A stretch of 64,000 nt of DNA from the NCBI GenBank assembly GCA_958496175.1, contig OY292278.1, positions 33,976,001 to 34,040,000 of the forward strand, in the 5' to 3' direction. Positions 1 to 12,205 of the stretch are shown here, piece after piece. The translations under genes were made by a program, and so were the position numbers. This DNA comes from Sisyra terminalis. Taxonomy: Eukaryota > Arthropoda > Insecta > Neuroptera > Sisyridae. Every line of letters begins with the position of its first letter. Position 1 is the first letter of the stretch. Under the pieces are notes generated by a model that was given only the letters and a program-made list of their open reading frames with translations, was not told where the DNA came from and did no database searches.

Positions 1-420
1 AAATTTTAATGAAAAAAAGATAATGTTTTTGCTCGTTGAATCTTTAGGGATCTAATTTAGTCGGAATTGAAAATGAAATTATAGAGAAGTTTAACCCGGA
101 ATAATGATATCTATTTGAGATCAAATGTCTTTATTTCAAATATTTTTTACAATGTCCTGCGAGTTTACAATTAGTCATTAGAGACCCGGATTCCTACAGA
201 ATGGTAATGTTTTTTTTTGAGCGGATGCCAGGTCTGGAAATCTTCAAAAGACACCTAGGACCAAGGGTAACGTTGGATTCGCATAACGCATCTACGGATA
301 AAAACCCATTATTCAGGTTACTTACTAAGTAGATTATAAACTAACGGGTAAAGAAAAATGCCTTACAAAGGATTTATAAGACTCGGACGCAAGAAGCGAA
401 ACGAGAATAATTTGAATTTT
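1..420. other. No gene recognised; eroded flank of the LINE remnant
   Basis: On the minus strand this is where the endonuclease of the neighbouring Jockey-like remnant would continue. I could not follow a reading frame through it. It holds many stops in all frames, and I see no repeat or RNA gene. It may be decayed ORF2 sequence or the flank of the insertion. Confidence 0.4.
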
Positions 421-702
421 TCAGAAGACCAGAAGGCATGACCTTCTGACGTGGTCGGTTTTCTTGCAAATGTAAATATTTAGAGAGCTGATGCTGGGGA
501 TTTGGTCGGAGGGTATTGGCTGACTCAGGCTTGTTGTATAAATTCGGGCTGCTTTGGGAATGAAGGGGAGTTTGGTGATACAGGCTATGTAAATAACTTG
601 GTCATCCTGGAGTTGGGATAGTTCTAGGCGTTTCTGGATTGAGAATTCGTTAGCACTCCATTTAGTGGAGCACTCCACCAAGTATGCTAACTGACTCCCC
701 AT
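421..702 (-). pseudogene. Jockey-like LINE ORF2 fragment: start of AP-endonuclease domain
   Basis: This 93-residue frame resembles the beginning of the apurinic-type endonuclease that opens ORF2 of Jockey-group LINEs. The enzyme nicks target DNA for target-primed reverse transcription. Near residues 12-18 KWSANEF stands where these proteins have a WNANGL-type motif. About 35 residues follow whose spacing fits the early 'IACISETKL' block (here IACITKLPF). Near residues 75-93 NIYICKKTDHV..SCLLVF stands where the family has YRKDR...GGGLLVF. The catalytic Glu expected after IACISE is missing (ITK), so it would be inactive. It lies directly downstream of, and slightly overlaps, the ORF1 fragment on the same strand, as expected for ORF1-ORF2. 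The rest of ORF2 is absent or unreadable. Identification rests on motif order and context; similarity is weak. Confidence 0.5.
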
Positions 703-1060
703 TGGATGAGGATTTTGAAGGTATCATTGAGGAGAAGATCTGAAAAAGCTGTGCTAATTGGGGAACAATATAAGTCCTAGTAACTATGAGTATTATGACG
801 GGGGGGGGAGGCGAGGAGGAAAATGCAATATTTGCATAGGTTCGTTTGGTGTTTGGTAGAGTAGGTGGTCTTTTAGTGGCTTTTGATGGAGGTAGATCGT
901 TTCGAAGTGGCAAAGTGGGTTTTGGACTGGATTTGGGTTTTTGAAATGTCTTGGGGCACCCACGATAGGAGGTGGAGCGATTTGGGCTACGACAGCTGTG
1001 GCATTTTGGCGCAGCGTCCTTAAAGAGATAGTATAGGATCGGGTATAGAAGGAAGTGCAT
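662..1060 (-). pseudogene. Jockey-like LINE ORF1 (gag-like) C-terminal fragment
   Basis: This 132-residue frame matches the C-terminal layout of Jockey-group ORF1, the nucleic-acid-binding protein that packages element RNA. Near residues 19-35 KCHSCRSPNRSTSYRGCP has the form of the last zinc knuckle, usually C-x2-C-x3-GHPAxYRGCP. Here the usual His is Asn, so the knuckle is damaged. A Pro/Lys/Ser-rich linker follows (about residues 36-70). Then comes RTYANIA near residue 74, the equivalent of the RSYAQVT segment common in these proteins, and a hydrophobic tail. N-terminal domains and earlier knuckles are missing. The base composition is richer in G/C than the flanks. The order ORF1 then ORF2 on the same strand supports the call. 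Confidence 0.6.
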
Positions 1061-2524
1061 TATTTCCGATAATTCCGAAAAGATCTCAGATTAAGCACAA
1101 TTGCTTTTTTTAACAAGCATTTTTTTTGTTGATATAATGATACATTTTTATGGATTTACACTTTTCAATATTGCTTAGTAAGAAGCGTGTTTTTGAAGAA
1201 ACACAGGTAAAATTGTTCAGTAAATACAAAATATATAAACATTTTTTAAATATTGAATTCAAACTGTTTAGATTTATCGGCAATTTGTATTTTATAAATG
1301 TTTAATTTTGCTGTTAAATAAAGTCTAGTCACAATATGGGGGATTCATAACGACGAGAAGCATCCATATTTACTTAATAAGAAAAAAAACAAATTTAATA
1401 AAAAAAAATATATTTGCCGTTTAATTTAAAAAATTGACGACGTTTGTCAAAATATTTGATTTAAATTTATTTATACGACCCACGCAAACATCCTGCATAT
1501 TTACCCGTCAATATTAAAGTGAGTTGGAAATGCTTTTAGGTGAGTACGTGTAATGTCAATTGAGAAAAATTATTATTACATTCTCGGTTGCCAAATAATA
1601 ATATTTAATAGAACTTAGCGTCGAATATATACGAATGTATAACAACGTTAAATTCATATTTCAATAAGTGCCGTGGCAATAATATAGCCGCGTAAAAAAT
1701 GAATTATACATTGCCGAAAAGCTGTAATGGATTTCATATAAAAGGAAAAAAACTTCAAAACTTACTTACGATAAAAAAGTTTTTCTTATTGCGAAATTTT
1801 GTCACCTTCCAACCCATAAATAATGTATTTTTGTTGTTTAATATCCTCATCCGTATAGATAACAAAACAAAGTACGAATGAGATAATAAAAGTTCCTCTT
1901 TATTTCAAAATTTTCATCTATTCAAATAGTTACGATATAAGTACTCTCATATAAAATCAAGAAATAAATCCTACAGGAAATCTTACTGAGAGAAACTAAA
2001 ATGAATTTCTAAATTTTGTTAATTACAATCACGGAATAAATACATTTTCTCATTAAACTTATTTTACAAGACAAATTGAGTATTTTATGAAAAGTACTTA
2101 CAATTTAAACTTCTACATCTGCATTATTATCACAATTAGTGTTGCTACACTAAAATGGAAACACTTGAAGATTTGCCAGAAGCCATAATTTTCATTAGGT
2201 ATCTATTGTATAGGAAAATTCCAAATCCAATTTTGTTGTTATCCTGAAATTAAAAATGGATAAATGAATTATATTTCGTTAATATTCCAAATTGTGTTAC
2301 GTTTTATAAAATCGACATTAATAGGCAAATCGATGCAATACTTTTATTTTGCTGGAATGATAATCATAATTGGCCTCGTTGGATACCTATATGGTAGCAT
2401 TTGATGAATCGACAAGAAGAACATTTTCTCCAAAAGTAGTTTTGAATTTTATTAATATTATATATTAAATAATAAAAGATATTGTGGTTTCATTTATGAA
2501 ATAAAATTAACAAAAGTATACTTC
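1061..2524. other. AT-rich sequence, nothing recognised
   Basis: I see no exon, RNA gene or terminal repeat here. The 60-residue plus-strand frame at 1699-1881 has low-complexity AT-driven composition and no recognisable motif, so I treat it as chance. Confidence 0.5.
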
Positions 2525-2770
2525 AAAGACTACAAACATAAGTTTGAACAAATACTACTTGATGACTAAGGAGGAAGATTACATTGCAATTGAAGTACAA
2601 ATCTGAGCAATACTTCAATGAAAACACATTTTTTTTTGCTTTTGTTCAAATAAATGTTTATTGTTGACTTCACCTCTGTAAATTGTATTACATAAATAAG
2701 AGCACATTATTTTTTTTATATTGCAAAAATAGTTTTACTGTTCAAATTTAGCTAAAAAATCTTATTTTTT
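2525..2770 (+). mobile_element. Foldback MITE family FB-A, copy 1 (internally deleted)
   Basis: Non-autonomous repeat sharing blocks with copies at 3.8, 18.3, 42.2 and 49.2 kb. Visible blocks are the outer left stub (AACATAAGTTTGAACAAA, 2536-2554 region), the inner right-arm block TACTACTTGATGACTAAGG, and the tail with TGTAAATTGTATTACATAAA followed by TACTGTTCAAA. The left arm is almost wholly missing, so it no longer folds back. It has no coding capacity. The family was defined only from this window. Confidence 0.6.
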
Positions 2771-3837
2771 TTATTTTAAATTTTTATGTTACGCCTTGCA
2801 AACGTCGCTTTTTCACAAATGACAAAACTTATGTTTAAAAATTTAACAGAAAAGTGAGAAAATTAATCAAGGGTGATAGAAAGTTAGCCATTACAATTTT
2901 GATAAAAAAACATCCAAAACTATCGCATCGAAAATGACAAACCAAAAAATTAGTCAAACTATAAAGGTAAAATTATAATTTTATAGGAAAATAACGTCTA
3001 CACTTTCTCACTTGCAACGCATTATTTTTCGTGAATTTTTAATCCAAAGTTAGGATTTGTATAAATGGAGGGACCCTAAATGCATAGAGATTGAAATAGA
3101 AAATTATAATGGCTGTATCTCCAGGACTGTCCAATCCCTTTAACATATACGTCGAATGGTTTAGAAATGAAGTCTGAAGTCTTGGGAAAATGTTAGTACT
3201 TTGCAATGAATGAATGGGTAATTGGGTATTATTGGCAAATCGGGGGAGAATTATAAATTATGTTACAGTTTGGTGTTAGATCGGAGAAACTTATTAAATG
3301 ATATTAATACAGAAAATTCCAAAATGGTTAAAATATCAAAAAGGAAAACATTTTTAAAGTTTCGAACAAATATCTCTTTATTTAAATGTTATGATTATAG
3401 CCTAACTATTCCCATTGACTTTTTCTACTCATACTCGTAACTATCGATTGCATTGAATACTATTTCCTTATTTTAAGAATGCCTTTTTTATTATAGTTTT
3501 AATATTTTGTAGATTCTTTAACAAAGTTGAAAGTATAATTGAAGAATCACTTTAATATACTTCATTAAAATGATATTTTATAAACTAAATAAGTCATAAT
3601 ATTTCATTATCTTTGTAAAATTTTAGAAAATATCAGTTCATGCAAAAGAATACATTATTTTTACTTACTTTATCCGTTTTTTTTTCAACTTGCTTTCATA
3701 AACGGTACATATCATTAATTGGAAATCTCTTAACCGATTTTGAAAATCTTAATCTTATTTTATTTATTATTAATTTGTTAACTGATTATACAATTGATAA
3801 AGCATATTGTGGTGTTATTAAGGTAATATAATTTTAA

Positions 3838-4180
3838 AAAGTAAACTATAAACATAAACTTGAACAAAATTTGAAACAAATGTATTACTGATAAACTTGC
3901 CAAGATACGTATTTTGATTGCCAAGCAACTTCTTTGGTAGTCATCAAGTTGTCCTGGATTACTCCGTAACTGCTATGTGATAAGTTTCGTGTGTCTGACC
4001 ACTGAGGAAGTTTGCTTGGCAATCGAAATATGTATGTGGGCAAATACGTAGTAATTCATTTGTTTGAGTTTTTGTTCAAATTTATTATTATAGTTAACTT
4101 TTGTAAATTGTAGTACAGAAATAAGACCACTATATAGTTGAAATTTTGTAAAAAGCAGTATAACTATTCAAAGAGATTAA
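3838..4180 (+). mobile_element. Foldback MITE family FB-A, copy 2 (both arms present)
   Basis: The left arm (about 3840-3984) and right arm (about 3990-4120) are imperfect inverted repeats. GATTGCCAAGCAACTTCTTT near 3918 pairs with GAGGAAGTTTGCTTGGCAATC near 4003-4023. AAACTATAAACATAAACTTG at the left edge pairs with the AAATTTATTATTATAGTT region on the right. The tail TAAATTGTAGTACAGAAAT and AACTATTCAAAG is shared with the other copies. It has no coding capacity and I cannot name the superfamily. Confidence 0.7.
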
Positions 4181-6331
4181 GTGAGGTTAATGACTCAACA
4201 TTACAACCTAAAAAGTTTTGCGCTTTCAGGGTTCCTATTTCACCTATTTGAGTTCCAGATGCTGAGCTTATTACTATTTTTATAAACTATTTTTGTTGCG
4301 GAGTTTGTAATCCCTTAATCTTAATGTTTCCATCCATTCAAAAGGTCTTCTGTAGAGCGGCTAGTGGTTGCGTCATTCATTTTTGCTTATATTCTTTCTT
4401 TCTCTATTACTATGGTTATATTTAAAATTGCAATCAGAAAAACGTACCAAATTCGTGTTTTCGAATATTTTGAGCTTATTTTAAATAAAATATAATAAAT
4501 TTGACTACTATCAATAGTATACTACGGGACGCTTAGTATGAACTATTGCAGACTATCATAGCTTCAATCATAAGTAAACATTAATTATTTTGTTACTGTC
4601 GAAGAAAGTTTTATTTTTTTTTTGTCTAGTTTAATAATAAAGTAAAACTTCTTCATATAAAGTTTGCCTTTAAAAAACAACTACCACATTGAAAAAATTT
4701 CTGACGAAAACGCTTACGGTTTGAAAACTTCCATTATACGTCAGCAGAAATTTTCCTTTCAGTGTCAAGTGGCAAACGCTAGAATTTCTCTGTTATTTTC
4801 CATAAAATATACTATTAAGTAAGCCACAAAATAAATTAAACTAAAACAATTTTTTGTTTGTTTTGTAACATCGATATTCATAAAATCACATTTTTATTCC
4901 GGAAAAACTTTCATCATTGGCAGCTGAAGGAAAAAATGCGACATTGAAAAGTTTTTCTTTGAGTTTCCATCAAGCTGAACGGAGACCGACAAGTGTGACA
5001 TTGAATAATGAGGTGTTCCATAATCACGATCAGGTCACCTAATATAAATTAATCGTTTAAATTTTCACTCGCCCCAATCATTTTCCGGTTCTTTTTCCTT
5101 CGGCGACAACTGAAAATAGTCACTCAATCGATCGATTAAGTAAATATAAGAATGCAATACAACACGAAAATTGTTTCAACAATTTCCTGCTTTATTCCTT
5201 TAACATAACGTTTTCGTCCCTTTTTTCATGTTTATCGCACGATTTAACAAATTTGATTGAATTATAAAAAAGAGGAAAAAACATGTACGACAAGAAAAGC
5301 GGAAGTGTTATTCCGGAGAACGAGGACGCAACAACAAAAAACGGGATACAAAGACGTTCGTTTCTATCTCTCAATAAAGAGGACAAGAATATGAAGAATG
5401 ATAAGACTTAAGTGCTTATAGCGTCAGGTAAACATGTGCGGTAAGAAAAGCGAGAAAATCCCTTTCTTCTCAGCCCAATTCCAACAATCTATTATTCAAA
5501 ATTCGATTCTTTAATTTTGTCAAAAAAAAAATCATTTTTGCGGTCCAAATATTGTGTCATGCTTCTAACATTTGTCTTCAACGCCTTAAAGTTGTCGCTT
5601 GTATGTTGAAGCATTGAATCCCTCAAAGCTATTTAGCCCCTTTGTCGCATTTTCAGACATTAAACGCCCATCAAGTTTCAACCTCATTATGGACCTTTAT
5701 TAAATTATTTTGCTAGAGAAAAATCCTTGAAAAATCCCTCGGTGAAAATGTATATAAATAATTTTCTCGCGATCAATAAGAAGGCAAGTGAAGTGAACTG
5801 AAAGAACCATAAATTTAAGGCATATAATGCTTAATTACAAGTAAGAGGACAAACCGTTCTATTTAATATCATTCAATTCATCTCTTTCTTAAAATCAATA
5901 GAAGTAATTCGAGATTTCATTGTGAATTAAAATATAGTTATTACAATGACGAGATGAAATATTTTCAGATCATAATCCAAGAAATTAGGTTAAAATTTTT
6001 CTTTCATCGTCACTTCTACCCCTTTCTCGTAAAAGTAATTTATTTCTAATGTATTATCTGTGCGTTTTTTATCTATTGAAAATTTCTATTGTGTTCAAGA
6101 GACTTCTTTGTTACTTTATTGTGTATTTTTGATTTATGTAAATTTTCTTTTGAATTTTATTTGTATCTGATATAACTCAATACAACATAAACGTTTCCTT
6201 TCTAAGCCCACATAGCCTAAAAAGTAATAAGCTTAAAAACGAAAAGATCTATTCAACTAAACTTGAAAAACTTCACAGTTTATAACTAAAAAAAACAACT
6301 TTAGAATTGAATTTATAATTGTAGATTTATT
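4181..6331. other. No gene recognised
   Basis: Mostly AT-rich. Slightly more balanced stretches occur near 4700-5060 and 5200-5400, but no frame over about 65 codons is open and none resembles a known domain. The 64-residue minus frame at 5192-5386 is probably chance. I see no terminal inverted repeats. Confidence 0.45.
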
Positions 6332-6740
6332 ATGTTATTTGTGGAAGATATCCCGGATGAGTTTCAAAGGAAACTTTGGGCGTTAAAATTAGGTTTAAAA
6401 GCTTCGAAATTTGGACATATGGAAGAATTATTTGGAATTCTTGGGGAAATTTTTTTATTGGTCAATAAAATAACGAATAAAGAAATATTACGACGACTAA
6501 AAAAAATAAACCGAATTAGTAAATTTCAAGAAGCGGCCAAAACATGAATATTTTAATCAGTTATGAGATACCTAGAAAAATACGCGAAATTTGGGGAAAA
6601 GAAGTGTAGGCCATAGGACAACATTTTGGTTAAGAAGTTTAAGGACGTGGTTTGGCAGGTCGACAACACAACTGTTCCAGGATACAGAAAATGTAATTAA
6701 GATAGTTAAGAAACTAGCCAATAAAAATATTAGTCAATGA
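6332..6740 (+). pseudogene. RTE-like non-LTR reverse transcriptase, C-terminal remnant
   Basis: The region carries the conserved tail of an insect endonuclease-reverse transcriptase of RTE-like type, which copies element RNA at the target site. In the first frame (6332-6547) KFGHMEELFGILGEI stands for the family's 'LEAFEMW.YRRILKI' block and is followed by NKITNKEILRRLKK, close to 'DKITNEEVLRRL'. About 25 bp later, VMRYLEKYAKFG in another frame matches the 'GHVMR..KYALL' block. A third frame gives TTFWLRSLRTWFGRSTTQLF, a good match to the terminal 'SWLKNLR.WFG....LFR' block, and ends at a TGA at 6738-6740. At least two frameshifts are therefore needed, and all RT catalytic motifs lie upstream and are lost. 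It is a 5'-truncated dead copy. Confidence 0.75.
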
Positions 6741-7003
6741 TCGAATCAGTTGACACCAAAAAAAAATTCGAGTGTTATAATAAACTAAAGTGATATTTGG
6801 GATTTGATCTTGAATGAGGTTAACAACAAAAGAAAAGTTACGGTGCTTATGACTGACAAAGCTATATACATATTAGATTTATTAATTATCTGATGGGAAA
6901 CTTGATTGATTGGATTGCATAATTTAAATGTTGGAAGGTTTTGTAGAGATTCTTATTTTTGCTCAATAACCAAAACAGTTGACAGTAGATTTTTTTCTTA
7001 ATT

Positions 7004-7163
7004 ATTATTTACCGTATCTTTAGAACTACTAAGGTCTTTAGCGACTCTAGGATTAAAAAAGTCTGTAATCGGGAAACATTCAAAAATTTGCTTATATCAA
7101 GAATCGAACTCAAAATCAACCAGTTTTGAAGCGGTCATCTTGATCACTCTGCCACCAGTAAGC
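7004..7163 (-). mobile_element. tRNA-derived SINE (family S1), copy 1
   Basis: Read on the minus strand this copy starts with a tRNA-like head (TACTGGTGGCAGAGTGATCA) in the place of the A-box block seen in the 21.1-kb copy. It then has a B-box-like segment around AGTTCGATTCTTG and a body with CTAGAGTCGCTAAAGACC and GGTAAATAAT at the end. The layout and length (about 160 bp) match the copies at 21.1, 26.1 and 45.6 kb. The head resembles tRNA-Leu/Ser class genes. It is a fossil with many substitutions. Confidence 0.8.
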
Positions 7164-9190
7164 TTTATAGAGTCTTATAAACCATAGTTTGGTATTAAGT
7201 ACAGATTTTGATCATTTAATGGTCTTAAAGTTATGGTATTGTGGTAAAGTTATGGTATATATCAATTGAACCTCAAAACTATTGTGCAAGTGTGGATAGA
7301 AAAGTTAAGTCTCATTTTAACTATGCGCGGTTCTGAAAACAGAAAACGTCTTTTTTTTTTCTTTTGGAGCTTTTACTGGTCTGGAACTTGCCTCGTTGAA
7401 CGTAGTTTCGTTAAGCACTGGAACTTATTGGTATCCCCCGTGTTAAGCGGGGTCATACTGGATAATCAGTATAATGAGTTTGTTCTTTGTATACAAGTTT
7501 AAAGTAAAAAGTTGGTTTCAATTTTTAAATTTTCGTATTTAAAATTTTATTTTACTAACAGTCTGTGAACCAAATAAATGAGTTTAATGATAAATAAGCT
7601 TGTTATCTACAAGTACCTTTCTCGGAAAGCTCTCTTTCGCCAGTGAATCAAAACTAAGCTTTGAACTGATGATTTATTCGAATAGTGGTTCGTTAATTTA
7701 GGTGTTGGAAATTGCCAAACTCAAACAGTAATCAATACAAGAAACTATTAATTCAAAATTTCTTTCTTTTTGTCAAGCTTTTTTCGCCATTAACCAAATC
7801 ACAAGCGTTAATTGAACGAGACACCAAATACGAAAAGCTAACGAAAAAAATTGTTAAAAAATTCAGGAATTTTAACGAAAAATTCCAAATTATTATGTCA
7901 ATTTGCTAATGACAATTAATAGATTGATTGTCAAGGGTTGTAACAAGCTCATTGACAACCCACGCCACATCAATTTGTTCTTTCAATGAAACATTTCGTA
8001 AATAGCCGAAATCAACCAATGAAAATTGACTTGTTCAATCCTAAATTTTATTTGCGTTATTTTATTTCTTTGTGCAAAGATGATTCTTTAAACAAATTAC
8101 AAAATTAAACGGAATATTTACTAAAAAAAATACAAACAAATAATTTTTGCAGGTTTTTTATGGATAAAATACGGAATGAATTAATGTTGGGGGAGTTGTT
8201 TGTCCGTAATTAAATTATTTAATTGCTGGGTATAATTCCATTTTTCCTGTTTTGTTTTAAATATTTTATCGGTAAATTTCCATAAAATAATTTAAAAGAC
8301 TTCAAATTTTAAACTTCTGCTAACGATAAAGCAAAAAAGCCCTGTAGTATTTTCCAGTACATATAATGCCATTTTATTTGAAGTGTTAAAGTTTATATTA
8401 TCAATGCAAAATTGTGCTAAAATTTGAATTGTGATTGCATAGACAATTTCTTGTCTTTCTTGTGTTTCCTCAATTCTTATTAACAGACTTACAAAATATC
8501 GTTTTCACTTTTATTACAATTCTTACATTTTCTTTGAGAAGTTTGAAAAACTTTAACTCCAAAAATGAGAACTTTCAAATCAAATAATACAGTTTTCTAG
8601 AATTGTTTTAGAAGTCGAATTAAGTTTCTCTTAAAGGTCAAAGTTGATAATTGAAATAAAAAAAAGATAAAAATTTATATACAAACTTTACGTAGCAAAT
8701 TGAAAATCACCAATTACTTTTGTAGCGAAAACGAGACCAGACATCAAAGAATATTATGTATGATGAAGATCGTATACCTAAAAGGCTTTAGAATAATTGC
8801 AAACAAGACCATTTACAACCAAATAGGATCAAAAAAATAAATCAAATTTAAGTGCAAAATAAGCAGTCTAAAATCATTAGCGAGTCATAAGCAAAAACAC
8901 TGCAAAAGACATGAAAGCATGAAAGAATCTACTACTCATAAAAGCAAATTATACTTTACCAGAGTGTAAGTAACCCTGAGAAAGATTTCCAGGGAAAAAA
9001 TAATAATATATTATAAATTTAGAATTAAATCAAAATATGCAATTGAAAAATAAGGGTGTAAGCCTTCATAAGAGAAGATAAGATGAAGAAGATATTATAG
9101 ATGGAAAAGCTATAACTACTAGTCTAAAATTTTAGAAGTCGTATGAAGATTTTCCCATTTTTTAAAATAAAACAATCCTATTTTTTTTTC
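7164..9190. other. No gene recognised
   Basis: AT-rich sequence. The 78-codon plus frame at 7266-7502 and the 65-codon frame at 7712-7909 lack recognisable motifs. Around 7340-7460 base composition is more balanced, so an eroded element cannot be excluded, but I could not identify one. Confidence 0.45.
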
Positions 9191-9192
9191 CA

Positions 9193-9495
9193 AGATGCAC
9201 TCGTAGGAGAGATCCCCAGTACAATTAATGAGCACAATGAAGAAATTCCTTGAAGATTCGCATGGAGGCTTACGAATATCATTGATATGTAGTTTTTCGC
9301 TATTAAGGTACTACTTTCTTGTTAACATAAAAGCAAAGGTGCAAAAGTTCTTTTAGGACACAACATAAATGTACTCTTAGGAGTGATTCCCAGCACAATG
9401 AAGAAATGTCTTGAAAATTCGCATGTGGCTTATGAGTATTACCGCAAGGTAATTTTTCACTATTAACTTACTACTTTCTTGTTAATTTAAGAGAC
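9193..9495. repeat. Two-unit direct repeat, about 175-bp spacing
   Basis: Unit 1 (about 9193-9326) and unit 2 (about 9367-9492) share TCGTAGGAGAGATCCCCAGT / TCTTAGGAGTGATTCCCAGC, CACAATGAAGAAAT, GAAGATTCGCATGG / GAAAATTCGCATGT, and CTACTTTCTTGTTAA, in the same order and orientation. Divergence is moderate with small indels. It may be a local tandem duplication or part of an eroded element. It has no coding potential. Confidence 0.75.
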
Positions 9496-11340
9496 AGCAT
9501 TGAAGTCGTGAAAATTGATGAAAAGAATACCATATACTTGGGCTCTTAGATACATGTATAAAACAAAAGAATTAATGTGCTCTATTGATGAATCGAAAAT
9601 CTAAAATATAGATCTTAAAATAAGAGGAAAAAACAAAGCAAAACTGAGATTTATGAATCATCTTAGAGGGAATTTTTTCCAAAAAATCAGTGGGGACGAG
9701 GTGGATTTTGTGGCTGAAATAACTAAGACGCGGATATGGATTACTTATCATTAATATATATTTCTAGAACAGCAGTTTCCTAAATTAAATAAACCAATAA
9801 GATCACCAATCATAGACGATGATTATATTCAAGGACGATGAGTTTAGAATAATAGTTCTCATGTGCGGCCACAAACAAACCTACGAAAAATATTCCATAG
9901 CTAATATGGATATTTATATAATACAAAAATATTATAATTTTTTTTTTTTTTAAACGCTTAAGTGTTGTTTTTTAATTGAGTTTATACTTCGCAGTTGATT
10001 TATTTTTAAGTAAATACAACAATTTTACCACATTCCCAAATCCATATTTGGTGTGGCCACAAGGCTTTTCTGTAGGACTGTTGATATTGTAATGCAGTAA
10101 TGCCGTAATAGCCAAACTTTAAGTTAGAACAACTGATTTAGAAGATAAATTAACAGTTAATGCTTTGATTTTTTTTAATTAATTTCACACTGATGCTTAT
10201 ATTGAAGTGTGCACGTATATTGCATATCTCAGAAATGATAAGTCATAGAATGGTGATAATTTTTGTTTAAGTTTGATTCTACTTAAGCACTCGCCTTTTG
10301 GGTGCAATTTTCCGTGCGGTAACTTAACAATATTAATTTAGCTATGCAATCTTTGAAAGTTAATTTTAACTGATCTAAAAAGTTCATGTTAAATCCTATT
10401 CTATGATTTATTAAAAATGGTCTTTATTTTCAATAGTTTTGAAAATAACCAAATAACTTTTTAATAAATGGAATATTAGAATGTCAAGGGTGAAAGTTTT
10501 TATTCAAATGGATGTGTGAAACTGCATTGTGGTAAAAAAAATATTAATATTGAAGCTATATAAACAGTTTATGTGTAGTTGAAATTATGAACGGGAAAAT
10601 ATAAGGTGTTCAGTGATCACATTATGCTTTATTGCAAAGAACGATAACTTTACGGTCTAAGTTTTGCTAAAATTCCCAAAAAATCTAGGAAGTTTACTTT
10701 TAATATCATATTTCTTATTATTTTTGTTCCAAAAATAAATTTTTTCCCCGGTTTAGAAGTAATCATTTGTGGTATAAAATTTAATAATGTAATCTTTTGT
10801 GATTCATCAAGGGAATAACGATAATAGGCCTTTCTATGTGACTTAAATAATTTATGATTCAGCCTTATGAAAAACAATGTTAGTTATTTCATCCAGCATT
10901 TCAAGAGTTGTAAAATGATTTCAAGGAAATATGGTTTTCTCTATATTCCTTTTAAAAAGAAAAAAAAACGTAATTTGAGATGAAAAATTGTTGATGTAGA
11001 CCTTGTGGGAAAAGACAGTTGTGAAATAATTGAAAAAAAAGCAAATCTTCGTTCGTTTTCCTTAGTCACATTCGACACGATGGTTTTTTTCAGATTTTGA
11101 TAAACAAAAGAAAAACATTTATATTGGTAGACTTTTTGAAGCCACAATCTAAATTTATTCAAACTTACTTTCATTCGAACCAAAGTTTCGTTTCAAATGT
11201 GGAAACTTTGTAATATATTGCTCAAAAATTTCTGAGGTTGAAAGTTCATTCAACTTTGTTTCAACTATCTGCGAATTTATTCGTATCATAAGTAAAAAAT
11301 AAGCTTTTTAAACATACAACTTAATAAAAATAATTAAATA
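9496..11340. other. No gene recognised; plausible intron or intergenic DNA
   Basis: AT-rich, with no recognisable domain in the 75- and 80-codon minus frames near 10.65-11.18 kb. The stretch ends in the polypyrimidine tract preceding the exon-like segment at 11358. Confidence 0.45.
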
Positions 11341-11357
11341 ACTTTTTTTCTTTTCAG

Positions 11358-11391
11358 GTAAATACAACTTCCAATTAGCCAGTATGAGTGG
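11358..11391 (+). other. Candidate 34-nt microexon between strong splice signals
   Basis: A pyrimidine-rich tract ending TTTTTTTCTTTTCAG (11343-11357) is a near-ideal 3' splice site. It is followed 34 nt later by GG|GTAAGA, a near-ideal 5' splice site (GT at 11392). In one frame the segment reads as KYNFQLASMSG if the upstream exon supplies the first base. It also contains an ATG in reasonable context (CCAGTATGAG), so a 5'-end exon carrying a start codon is the alternative. I cannot name a gene from eleven residues. Length 34 is not a multiple of three, so skipping it would change frame. This is an inference from splice consensus only. Confidence 0.4.
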
Positions 11392-11399
11392 GTAAGAAA

Positions 11400-12205
11400 A
11401 TTAATGTGTTATATGCAAATTACCAGCCATGTTATTCACAATCCTGCATACAAATCAAATTAATTTATTTTAAAAATTAACATTAAACTCGCAAATTATC
11501 GGTTTGATCCAAACTCCCGCCGCATTGAACAACATACGCATAATTTTCAATGCAAATACGTTTTATACATTCAACAGTTGTTACCAGAATTAATTTGCCG
11601 CTAATTTTGATAATTTCCGTGCAATGTAAGTTGTAGGCCTATTATTTTTGCTTTAAAAGAGAATTATGAAACAAGAAAAAAAATCGAAAATTGCCATATA
11701 CTTGCCATACTGTTTCGGTATTAAGTTTCAATGTGCTCAAGCGATAAATTAGTTTCGTGAATTCAGCTAAAGACTAAAGTACATGAAAATATTACGAATG
11801 TTGGATAATTTATGACTCACTTACAACATATGTTTGTTATAAATAACAACGTAATTGTACAAGATATAAAATAACGATAAGGGATTTAGAGGTAATTTGT
11901 AATAAGGACTAATTGTGTTATTTTGACTAAAATTAATGTGGGGCATTATATAGACTTCTTTAAATTTTATGTTGATATTTTGAATGATTATTGTTTGTCA
12001 TGAATACATTTCCGAATTAGTATTTACACATATATATATTATTAGGATATATTATTTTCACACAGTAATGCAATTATTTCAATTGTCTCTCATATAATTT
12101 AATCGTTATTACCTAAAATTCAATACTCTAAAGGCTTAGCTTATATTTTCATTCATGGATAGACAAACTACATCCTCAAGGTAAGTTCTTTAATAGATTG
12201 AAAAT
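11400..12205. other. No gene recognised
   Basis: AT-rich sequence downstream of the putative donor site. A short (TA) run lies near 12031. No exon or repeat was recognised. Confidence 0.45.

Noticed and set aside
7266..7502. 78-codon plus-strand frame
   Set aside because: Contains a poly-Phe run from a T tract and no recognisable motif; expected by chance.
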